Below are positions 56,331 to 64,000 of a DNA stretch of 64,000 nucleotides, one piece after another. Under the pieces are notes generated by a model that was not told the DNA's origin, did not search any database, and was given only the letters and a program-made list of their open reading frames with translations. The translations under genes were made by a program, and so were the position numbers. This DNA comes from Chytridium lagenaria. Taxonomy: Eukaryota; Chytridiomycota; Chytridiomycetes; Chytridiales; Chytridiaceae. Every line of letters starts with the position of its first letter. The stretch's first letter is position 1. The stretch lies in assembly GCA_025449115.1 (NCBI GenBank), contig JAHLKC010000135.1, positions 50,730 to 114,729 on the forward strand, in the 5' to 3' direction.

Positions 56331-58055
56331 TACGGCATCTGGTTGCAATTGTGAATTTTGGAAATTGAATATGTCCAAAGAGTTTTTTGTTTGTTGAAGA
56401 TCCGCAGTCCAATGCGGTGTTGGGGGGGGTTCCTTTAAGGGACCAGTGTTAACAGAAAAAATTCGTGAAAGTGCGGAATTTTCGGCATCAGAGACGTCTG
56501 GACCATACGTTGGCTCAAAATCCGACGGAGTTTCGCCGAATTCTTGAGTAGAGGTGTCTGTGGTATAACCTTCATCTATGCTATCAAGACATACTCGTGA
56601 AAGCGTGTCTGCGATAATTTGATCTTTGCCGGGGTTATGAACAAGGTGCATATGATAATCCTGCAGCGCATAAGCCCAACGGGCAAATCGGCCTTTCAAG
56701 CTACCTTGTTTGAACAATGAAATGAGGGCAGAGTGGTCTGTTTCGACCGTGAATTTTCGATTATATACGTAATGATCAAACATGTCAACCGCCCAAACCA
56801 CAGCTAATCCCTCACGATCAGTATTGGAATATCCCTTTTCTGTTTTTGATAGGGTTCTGCTAGCATAAGCAACAGGTTTTCTTTCAAGCCGAGTGGTGCC
56901 TGGTTGCTGTGCAAATAGTGCGGCACCGAGGCCAAGGGCTGAAGCATCACAACTAATAATTAGCTGATCTGTTTCCTCTGGAATATGTAAGGTCGTATCT
57001 TCTTTTAGGATAGTCCGAAATGCTTGAAAAGCGTTATCAAGTTCTGGAGTCCATTTGAATTTAGCAGTACTGTTAAGCAGCGCGTAAAGGGGAGCGGCGC
57101 GTTCATGAAAGTTGGGGACAAACTTCTTTAGAAAGATCGCAAACCCGAGAAAGGTGTGGACTTCTTTAGTGTTCTTTGGTGTTGGCCAGTTTTCTAGCTT
57201 AGCAAGTTTCTTTGGATCTTTCATGATCCCACGTCGCGAGATACGATAACCAAGTAAGGGTAATTCAGAATGTAAAAAGTGGCATTTCTTAGGTTTGACT
57301 TTAAGACCATATTCTTCCACACGTTCAAAGACGCTGGTTAGGCGCTCAAAGTGTTCTTCTAGTGTTTTTGAAAAGATGATCACGTCGTCTATATATACCA
57401 TGCAATGAACCCATTTGAGTCCAGCCAAAACCAAATCCATTGCTCGTTGGAATGTTGCAGGGCTATTACAGAGTCCGAACGGCATGACATTATATTCGTA
57501 CAAACCTGAGTTTGTGACAAACGCTGTCTTAACTTTATCTTCCTCCTTTACAGGGATTTGCCAAAACCCAGATAAGAGGTCAATCGTGGAAAAATAAGCT
57601 GAGCCACCAAGGAGATCAAGAGTGTCGTCTATACGGGGTAATGGGTATCTATCCTTCACGGTGATTTCGTTCAAGGCCCGGTAGTCAGTACAGAACCTTA
57701 AAGATCCATCCGCTTTCTTTGCCAAAGTTACACCGGCTGCGTAGGGTGATCGACTAGGTCGTACAACCCCATCGCCTAGCATGGCGTCTATATGCTCTCT
57801 TATAATTTTGGCACGTTCAATGCCCTCGTGGTATGGAGCTGAATTGGGGATTCGACTATGTGGTTTGAGTTCAATTGTGTGCGCTGGTACTCTTTTGCTA
57901 CCAGTAGGTACCTTGGGTCGGAATATATTTATGAATCGTGATATGAGACTTCTGAGTCGTGTCTTAGAGTCCTCGTCTAAGTGGGATGTATCCATCTGGC
58001 CAAAGATTTGGTCAAGGGTGTCAAGTTCACCTGCTTGTGGACGCATGTAGTCCAT
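55914..58055 (-). CDS. Pol: reverse transcriptase, RNase H and N-terminal half of the exonuclease III-like domain
   Basis: RT domain (about residues 75-255): YAAGVTLAKKADGSLRFCTD, ALNEITVKDRYPLPRIDDTL, FSTIDLLSGFWQIPVKEED, NVMPFGLCNSPATFQRAMD and the catalytic YIDDVIIFS. The connection has LGYRISRRGIMKDPKKLAKL. RNase H (about residues 345-470) shows SCDASALGLGAALFAQQ (Asp), KGYSNTDREGLAVVWAVDMF (Glu) and VETDHSALISLF (Asp), closing with IIADTLSRVC. An acidic Ser/Thr linker (about 90 residues) precedes the nuclease domain, which starts MTWNVNGL and includes CLQETRLG. The frame stops at 55914 by a one-base shift in the middle of the nuclease. The RT type is Ty3/gypsy. Confidence 0.95.
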   Translation of the reverse strand: MDYMRPQAGELDTLDQIFGQMDTSHLDEDSKTRLRSLISRFINIFRPKVPTGSKRVPAHTIELKPHSRIPNSAPYHEGIERAKIIREHIDAMLGDGVVRPSRSPYAAGVTLAKKADGSLRFCTDYRALNEITVKDRYPLPRIDDTLDLLGGSAYFSTIDLLSGFWQIPVKEEDKVKTAFVTNSGLYEYNVMPFGLCNSPATFQRAMDLVLAGLKWVHCMVYIDDVIIFSKTLEEHFERLTSVFERVEEYGLKVKPKKCHFLHSELPLLGYRISRRGIMKDPKKLAKLENWPTPKNTKEVHTFLGFAIFLKKFVPNFHERAAPLYALLNSTAKFKWTPELDNAFQAFRTILKEDTTLHIPEETDQLIISCDASALGLGAALFAQQPGTTRLERKPVAYASRTLSKTEKGYSNTDREGLAVVWAVDMFDHYVYNRKFTVETDHSALISLFKQGSLKGRFARWAYALQDYHMHLVHNPGKDQIIADTLSRVCLDSIDEGYTTDTSTQEFGETPSDFEPTYGPDVSDAENSALSRIFSVNTGPLKEPPPTPHWTADLQQTKNSLDIFNFQNSQLQPDAVVEYRLMTWNVNGLANLLKKKVKQQALTSKLESLKSILEPFDIVCLQETRLGLKKSAALIEAMQNLEGWDCFLNDPATGFNGVVTFIRSGMTISYDEGPDRRVSDDPEGRCITVHTTNFSLVNLYIPMEPEMRRAMSIK

Positions 58056-58072
58056 CTTTTCTTCGTCGGCTG

Positions 58073-60175
58073 TTATTCGTGAAGGTGGTCGAGAAAGGTT
58101 ATCTCCATCTGATATTCATCTAATTCGGCAGATTCGGACAAATCGGTTGGGTAGCCATTGTACTCGTCATTAAGTGTGGGACCTTCGGTAGGAGTTACCA
58201 GGTACTTCTCACCAGGCATATCTCGATTTGTGGAATCTACAGGCTCTGGATGTTTGCCTGTGTTAATATAGTTGTCTAGGTAACTAGACAGGGAATAATT
58301 GTCTGTAACCTCGGTGCGTGTATGAACAATAAACATTATGTCAAGTAAATAATCGGAGTTCGGGTGATTGACAAGTGAATAAGGGATGTTGACAGCGGAG
58401 GGGATTATTGAGGAGGCTTTGTCTTCAACGTAAGCGACGACAGTACCTCTCTTTAACGTTTTGCGGGTGTTTCCTGTATAGGTTATTGGGTACTTGAACA
58501 TTGTTTTTGATGCATTCCCGTAATGAGAGAACAATATTGATTCAGGGTATATAGAGGATTCATTTAAATGCGCATTAGGTGAGAATTGATATCTTTCAGT
58601 CAATGACGTTAGTGGTCGTGTCAATCTGACTTGAACCATTTCGTGCTTTAGCTGCGGCCTGGACTTAAGACCTGTGATTGTATAATCTGAGCGATTCTTT
58701 CGTCGATCGGCTTTTGACGGCCGGGGGTCAAGCCTGATGTCTTCAGTAGTTACTACAGCAACTAGTGTATCTGTGGGTTCTTTGCTTGAATAAAAAGCGA
58801 GTGGCTCATATCGGGTTATATTGTTAGGGGAAACCGATTTGAATTGCATCGGGATTGAAATTTCGTCACAAGTGTCATCAGCGGCATCCAGCGGGAATCT
58901 CACAGTTTCTCTTCTGAAGTCTAATGTCATTTTAAAACCATGTAACGCAGGATTACCAAGTAAGATAGATAAGAAACTATCATCTAGGATGAAGAAGTCT
59001 ACGTATTGCCAGACCGGGGAGTTGCCTAGTCCAATGCGTAAAGTACATTTTCCAAGAATTGGTCTTGTTCCACCGATTCCGCGGGAGGCATAATTATTTG
59101 GTACAGGACGGGTAGGTATTCTATGTCCGCGAGTCCGGAGAGTTTGAAGGAACTGGGCACTTATTATGCTTGACGTCGCGCAAGAATCAATGGGGATTCG
59201 GTCATAAGGTGTGCCATTAATGCGACCTTGGATTCTCGCCAGCGTGTATGGGCGAGGATTAGTGTCCGATTTTGCAAAGTCTCGTATTTGTATATCTTTG
59301 GTTATCTCACCATTGTCGTCTAAGCCAAACATGGTTACATTTGAATTAAATGACACGTGTCTGCAAGGTGGTTCACCAGCTATGGGAATTACAAGATTGG
59401 TGGATAAAATTTGTTCTGTTTCCATGTTCTGGGAAGTATCCTTCAAATTGTCACTAAGTTCCGTTCTGGATTTTCTTGCTTTCTGCATGCGTCTCTTAAC
59501 GGTGTGGTAATTGTTGAGTTTCTGTTGCCATCGCTTTAAGAGGCGTTCCTCAGCTTCTTCTCGTCGAAGGGCAAGTATTCTCTCGTCAAGATGTTCTATA
59601 TCGCCAATCAAAGAGTAGAGAGGGTCCTGATTTTTGGCGCACGTCTTTCTTTTTAGTATGTGATATTGAGGAGCTTCATTTTCTATGGCTAGAGCAATCT
59701 CTTGCTTTAGCTTGTTATTATTCTCTTTGCTTGTGTCATTATCGGTTGTTGATGGTGTTTGTGATGGTCGGATAAGCCGGAATTGTGGTTGAAATTCAAA
59801 GTGTATATATGCAGCAGGGACTTTGAGAGTTTTTATGGTACCAATAAGAATTTCAGAGCTGTTTGGTGTAGAACCGATATCCAGTAAGGTCTTTTGGTAT
59901 TGTACATTGTCGTTGGGTATTCCACTTAAGAACCATGCTATTTTAATTGAGGTTTTGTTTGGTTCACGACATACTACAATTATTTCTGGGCTTCTACAAC
60001 TCATGTCTAAGTATGTGCTATGCCAAGGGCCTGGGAGACCATAATCGGTAACAACGATGGCTTTACACTGCATAAGTTTTATTTTTTGACTAACTGCATA
60101 ATAAGTGCAGTCGTTTGGGGGGGGTTCCAAAAAAAGGGCTGCAAATGGCAAGGTGCCAGTGTAAGCGGAAAACAT
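58073..60175 (-). CDS. Pol N-terminal part with variant retropepsin
   Basis: A 700-residue open frame. The N-terminal 280 residues are unassigned and include a charged coiled-coil-like stretch (ILALRREEAEERLLKRWQQK). The protease fold lies at about residues 320-430: RIQGRINGTPYDRIPIDSCA, TSSIISAQFLQTLRTRGHRI, WQYVDFFILDDSFLSILLGN and PALHGFKMTLDFRRETVRF. The catalytic Asp is present, but the usual D-S/T-G is D-S-C here. The C-terminal 250 residues before RT are unassigned. The frame ends 18 bp before the Met of the RT frame and overlaps it by about 40 bp when the RT frame is read upstream. That could be a programmed shift or another indel. Confidence 0.8.
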   Translation of the reverse strand: MFSAYTGTLPFAALFLEPPPNDCTYYAVSQKIKLMQCKAIVVTDYGLPGPWHSTYLDMSCRSPEIIVVCREPNKTSIKIAWFLSGIPNDNVQYQKTLLDIGSTPNSSEILIGTIKTLKVPAAYIHFEFQPQFRLIRPSQTPSTTDNDTSKENNNKLKQEIALAIENEAPQYHILKRKTCAKNQDPLYSLIGDIEHLDERILALRREEAEERLLKRWQQKLNNYHTVKRRMQKARKSRTELSDNLKDTSQNMETEQILSTNLVIPIAGEPPCRHVSFNSNVTMFGLDDNGEITKDIQIRDFAKSDTNPRPYTLARIQGRINGTPYDRIPIDSCATSSIISAQFLQTLRTRGHRIPTRPVPNNYASRGIGGTRPILGKCTLRIGLGNSPVWQYVDFFILDDSFLSILLGNPALHGFKMTLDFRRETVRFPLDAADDTCDEISIPMQFKSVSPNNITRYEPLAFYSSKEPTDTLVAVVTTEDIRLDPRPSKADRRKNRSDYTITGLKSRPQLKHEMVQVRLTRPLTSLTERYQFSPNAHLNESSIYPESILFSHYGNASKTMFKYPITYTGNTRKTLKRGTVVAYVEDKASSIIPSAVNIPYSLVNHPNSDYLLDIMFIVHTRTEVTDNYSLSSYLDNYINTGKHPEPVDSTNRDMPGEKYLVTPTEGPTLNDEYNGYPTDLSESAELDEYQMEITFLDHLHE

Positions 60176-60234
60176 AGAAGATGTGAAAAAGGTACTACTA
60201 AAAGGTGTTTCACCATCAACAAGAGGAACATGAA

Positions 60235-62250
60235 TTATGTGTTGAGATGTAAACGAGGTACTGAGGGTAGAAAAGATACTGCTAGAAATACTGAAGTGGT
60301 TAAGAAGTGCGGTTGAGTATCGAGGTCAAACTGAGGATGCATTAGATGACGTTTGATAAACTGGTGAAGTATACCTTCTTTGGTGTCAGCCTGAGAGGCA
60401 GCAATACGCTGGCGTGCAACAGGCAGGTGAGGGCAACCCATCAGAAGATGGTCAGGGGCATTGCAAAGCATGCAAGTCAAAGGTGGGCGGCGACCTTGGG
60501 GGTTGGGAAAACCAGATTGGTAGTTGTTGTCGCGGTTCATACCAAAAGCGAAAACTTGTTCAAGGTTTTCAAGACGTGACGTGAGATCCGAATTGACTGC
60601 AAGAACAGTGTGGTCTGCCTGTGCGGTAGGGACGCGTCGTTCAGTGGAAGGAGCTCGAGTTTGAACTGTTGAAGCAGGTGGCGTTCGGTAGCGGGAGCGG
60701 CTGCGGTCGCGGTGTGAACGTCGTTTGGACAAGTGTTTCTTTGCCTTCTTGCTTTTGGACTTCTTCTTTTTTCTGCGAGCGTCATTGGAGGAATCAGAAT
60801 CTGATGAGGTGGATGAGCTGGAGCTCGAAGAAGATGATGAAGAAGACGTATCATCATTAGAGCTCTCAGTATGCAGGTCGCGGCACAGTGAGATGCTTGT
60901 TTGACAATAGCTTCTAGGGTGACAGCTTTGTCATGCCAGGTGTGGTGGGAAACCGAGGGACCAGTTGAAGAGGTAGACGGGACCTTATAGAGGTGATCCT
61001 GAAGTTCACTGGAAATTTTCTTCTGGCGACAGCCCGTAATAAAGAGGTGTTTCAACATTGCTTCATCAACACGATCAGCAGCCGGGAGGCGGTTGTTCTT
61101 TTCGCGGAGCGAGGATACAGCGTAGGTGGGTCTGGTGCGTTTGGGTTTCCAACTGAACTCAAGAACCAACTTTTTGAGTTCAGAGTCGGTGCGGCCCATG
61201 CCAATATACATCGTGAGGTAAGACACAGTGCCGTCCCAAGTTTTGAACGCTTCCGGACCATTGTCGTAGATGTGAGAAGCCTTATCGGCAAAAAGGCTGT
61301 CGTTGATGATGGTGTTGGCAAACTCATCCCGAGTGGAGAACGGTGAATCAGAATCCAAAGTCTCTGAAGTGGTGTTGGTCTTCATGAGGTTCTCAACACG
61401 TTGCAAGAACTTCTGTACATCAGATGGCTTGTCTGTCTTCAGACGCATGTCGCGGGCTCTCTTGAGTACATTCTTAAGGCGTTCGTCTTTGGAGAAGGCC
61501 ATGGTGGAGAGTGGGGCCCTGAGGGGTGTGGGGGCCAGTTGGGTTCGGCGAAAGGCACGCGGGACAAAGCTTGAGGTGTCTGCTGTATTGATATGGGGTG
61601 TCAATACTGATTCATGTAATAAGGAGGCTTACCCGAAGGAATATTCTTTAAAGGTGTGCTGAAATCACTGGTCGGCAAGGGTTGTGATGTCCTTACAACT
61701 GAGGGGGTACTTTCGTTGTCAGGTGGGTTTTTGTACTCTAGCTTTATAGCACGGGGAGTTCTAAAATCATCAATGTCACAGGACTCTTGTTTTATAGTGG
61801 TTTCAGGCAGTGGGGTGCTTGTAAGAGATGGGAATCGAATTCCAAAGAGAGTCGAAACTCTGAATGGTTTTGTCTGCCGCAAAAGTAACATTGGGGTCAA
61901 GTGGTGAGGTATCATAGTCCTCATTGTCGTAAAGTTCTGGCTCAACATTGAAAATGTTGCCTAAGCTTGTTCCAATGCTTTCCATAGTGGTCAGAAAATC
62001 GCGACATAATAGAAGAACTTCGTTTCTGTGGGGTGTAGTCAGTCTGCTTGATATGCTTGTGTCGTGATTGCAAGCATTCAGTGTCATAAGTTCTGTCTTG
62101 AGAGGAGTTTTTCAGTCTGTGGGACTTCATCAGTGGAGTTTGGAGAACAGTCCTCATTTGATGCAGTGGGCTCAGTGGCCTGATTAATTCAGGATTAAGG
62201 CGCGCTGAGCGTCGAGGTTTACCCACTATGTTTCTTTTTTGTTTTGTCAT
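60235..62250 (-). CDS. Gag with CCHC zinc knuckle, several frame breaks
   Basis: Structural capsid/nucleocapsid protein. A basic N-terminus (MTKQKRNIVGKPRRSARLNP) and an acidic region continue through shifted frames (breaks near 62,030, 61,850 and 61,610). The helical capsid-like core is MAFSKDERLKNVLKRARDMR, KPSDVQKFLQRVENLMKTNT, TWDGTVSYLTMYIGMGRTDS and AMLKHLFITGCRQKKISSEL (60,990-61,505). A frame break near 60,880 leads to a poly-Ser stretch, a very basic Lys/Arg/Ser block (SKRRSHRDRSRSRYRTPPAS) and the nucleocapsid knuckle CMLCNAPDHLLMGC (C-x2-C-x4-H-x4-C, about 60,430-60,475). The 3' end is taken as the stop of this frame at 60235; how Gag connects to Pol is not clear. Confidence 0.8.
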
Positions 62251-62493
62251 TCTATCTTTTTTTATGATGTAGGTAAGTTTGTTTTTATTTCTTTTTTTGT
62301 GGGTCTTATATGAAAAAGGAAATATTTTTGGATTTATTCTATGATTTTTTTAAACTGGCACAACAAGAATTGCTTAGAAAGGAGGGACTAGGGGGAACCT
62401 AGTAAGATGATACTACTAAAACAGGTACTGATGTAAAAGAAAAGCTAGAGAGCCAAAAGTCGCGAAAAAGGAAGCAGAACACGAGATGTATCG

Positions 62494-63290
62494 TCAAATG
62501 GTAGTGTTGTTTTGATCTGGATTGTTGATAGGCAGCTCAGGGGAAGATCCCACAGACAATATCTCGTCAATGACACTCTGAATGTCGTCGTTATCAGGGA
62601 GGAATGGTCCTGTAGTGCCGTTTTGTTCGCGGGAAATAGCAGTGTCAACAGATGCAGCTGTCCAGTTGAGGGAGGAGCGTAAACTGTCAGGGGCAGCAAG
62701 GCGACGGCGATGGGCAAGGCGTTTGCTGCGGGCTCTTTCAGTGATGGCGTCAAGGACCTGGCGACGTGCAATTTCGTAGCCGTTATAGAACTCCTTGTCA
62801 GTCTCCCAAGCGTAACCTTGGATCTCTTGTAAGCGGGAGCACTGGCGGCGAACTTCGTTCTTGAACCAGGGCTTCACCTCAAGTGGGGCGCGTTGATAGG
62901 GGTGTGGGAGTCTGGTGGAAGGTCCAAATCGCGTGTTGTGGCGTGGATCACGTGGCTGGCCGTTTTGGCGTTGGTTCTGGGCGTTAATGTGTGGTGGTGG
63001 AGCGTCAGGGTCTGGCGTCGGTGAAGAAAGATAGAAGGCTCTCAAGGCGTGAGATTCAGGAAGACTGGGCACAGAGGAGGTGCTTTCAGTAAGAGATGGG
63101 CGGCGACCTGGAGGTAGGGTGTGTGGAGAATGCTGAACACTGGCTCTTGGGAGCAGGAAGTGGGTAGCAGGAATCGATGGGATTGGCGCAGATGAGCCTG
63201 AAGTTGGCGCAAATTGTTGGTTGGATGGACCAGGAGCGCCCTGAGACCGCGGCAGAGTACGTGGGGTAGGATGTAGAGCTCACTGAATGT
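62494..63290 (-). CDS. Extra ORF between the 5' LTR and Gag, unrecognised
   Basis: The first listed Met is at 63072, but the frame stays open upstream to about 63,290 with the same Pro/Ser-rich composition (PIPSIPATHFLLPRASVQHS), so the true start may be there. The first half is Pro-rich and disordered; the second half is helical and basic: EVKPWFKNEVRRQCSRLQEI, YEIARRQVLDAITERARSKR, SVIDEILSVGSSPELPINNP. No domain is recognised. It has the position of a Gag-like or accessory protein and has no frame break over 190 codons, so it is likely translated. Confidence 0.5.
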
Positions 63291-63543
63291 GGAAAAAAAA
63301 TAGCAGAGTTTAGGCTGGTTGGCCGAAAAATGAACAAATGTGGAGTAGATAAGAGTTTGAACTCACTTTTGTAGTAATGCAAAGCCGTTGGGAGTTGAAT
63401 AGACTGAAAAAAGTCGTTAGGACCCAGAAGGGAACGTAAGACCGTGTTTTAAGTGGTCGCTGATCAAAAAAAAAGTGCCGAAAGGCGAAAAAAATGGTCA
63501 GGGGTCGAGAGGAGAACACCTCACACGTTAGGTTGGGCCCCCC

Positions 63544-64000
63544 TGTGAACTCTTCTGGCCCAATATCCGAAAAGTTCAGAGAAAACAATAACCAGAACCA
63601 CCAAAAGTGACCTGAGCCCACCAAAAAATAACAGGGTCTCAAGCTACACTCACCAAAAATACAACAAAAACCGATCTTTCTAACACCTGGGGGTCTTCAC
63701 CTGCGGGAGTCTTGTTACTGAACCTGGGAGCAAGCCAAGAGGGTGCCAAGAGGCCGTTCTGAATGAGGTTGGGAGAGGATGCCAAAGTCTGTAGCAGCAA
63801 GGTACTTGGGATATAGCAGGGTAGCGAGTTCTGCAGTGTTTCCTGTTCAAACCGATGTTGCTGGCGACTTCCTTCAGGGTGGTAGAAAGAGAGAGATCTT
63901 GAGGTGCCTCACGAGATGACCAAGAGACAGAGGGATGGGAGGTAATTTGGGGACAGCAGAGTTAAAACGAGAGGTCTTTTTATTCTTCAGTCCAAAACTT
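63544..64000 (-). repeat. Right LTR (5' LTR of the minus-strand element), truncated by window end
   Basis: Begins TGTGAACT and follows the left LTR base for base for 457 bp, to a point matching 51,758. The only differences are single-base length changes in A, T and G runs (equivalent to left positions near 51,435, 51,692 and 51,697). The remaining roughly 1,190 bp lie outside the window. The sequence next to it on the internal side (minus strand GGGGGGCCCAACCTAACGTG) should hold the primer-binding site; I see no obvious tRNA 3'-end complement there. Confidence 0.95.

Larger units (their letters stand above)
51301..64000 (-). mobile_element. Ty3/gypsy-type LTR retrotransposon with an APE-like endonuclease domain (right LTR cut by window end)
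   Basis: Minus-strand element. The left copy of the LTR (3' LTR) is 51,301-52,948 and the right copy (5' LTR) begins at 63,544 and runs out of the window. Internal order from the 5' side: an extra ORF (63,290-62,494), Gag (62,250-60,235), protease, RT, RNase H, exonuclease III-like domain, zinc H2C2 and integrase core, an unassigned insert, a GPY/F module and a chromodomain (60,175-53,004). Integrase after RNase H and the chromodomain place it near the Ty3/chromovirus group. The LTRs share zero substitutions over 457 aligned bases, so the insertion is young. It sits in an exon of the recombinase companion gene. The total would be about 13.9 kb, long for a fungal Ty3 element. Confidence 0.93.

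Noticed and set aside
1..64000. tRNA or rRNA genes and CRISPR arrays
   Set aside because: I looked for T-loop motifs (GGTTCGAATCC-like), conserved rRNA blocks and regularly spaced repeats and found none that hold.

Overview
The window reads as nuclear DNA of a filamentous or zoosporic fungus. Genes are intron-rich (short GT..AG introns of about 50-90 bp). They include a fungal-type DAHP synthase, Sec61 alpha, a Nop4/RBM28-like nucleolar RNA-binding protein, an ABCG half-transporter, WSC-type surface proteins and P450s. A cyclic-nucleotide-binding protein resembling the flagellum/sperm-associated CNBD2 group hints at a flagellated (chytrid-like) lineage; that is inference only.

Layout of the host part (1-46,200): a GH26-like glycoside hydrolase cut by the left edge (-); DAHP synthase (+); a long coiled-coil protein (-); a small ORF (-); a cNMP-binding-domain protein (+); a formin (+); a Pro/Ser-rich single-pass membrane protein (+); Sec61 alpha (-); Nop4/RBM28-like (-); ABCG transporter (-); three consecutive WSC/Cys-rich surface proteins (-); two tandem cytochrome P450s (+); a fourth WSC protein (-). 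The WSC and P450 block (30-44.4 kb) looks like an expanded, lineage-specific region next to the mobile DNA.

The right-hand 18 kb is mobile DNA in two nested layers. The outer layer (about 45.4-51.3 kb) has an intact five-exon serine recombinase (328 aa) and a large multi-exon companion protein with a Cys/His zinc motif, both on the minus strand. Beyond the 3' end of the recombinase gene lies a dense cluster of a 7-bp repeat (GTCTGCA) in both orientations. The inner layer is a Ty3/gypsy-type LTR retrotransposon, minus strand, running from 51,301 past the window end. It was inserted into an exon of the companion gene. Its Pol order is protease, RT, RNase H, then an exonuclease III/AP-endonuclease-like domain, then integrase, an unexplained insert, GPY/F module and chromodomain. 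An APE-type nuclease inside an LTR element between RNase H and integrase is the most striking feature here; I know of no described Ty3 lineage built this way.

Almost every host gene, including essential ones such as Sec61 alpha and DAHP synthase, is broken by one-base frame shifts, often in homopolymers. The two LTR copies differ only in homopolymer length. This points to uncorrected indel errors in the assembly rather than mass pseudogenisation, so I give gene spans and describe the breaks instead of calling pseudogenes. Exon coordinates are by eye.
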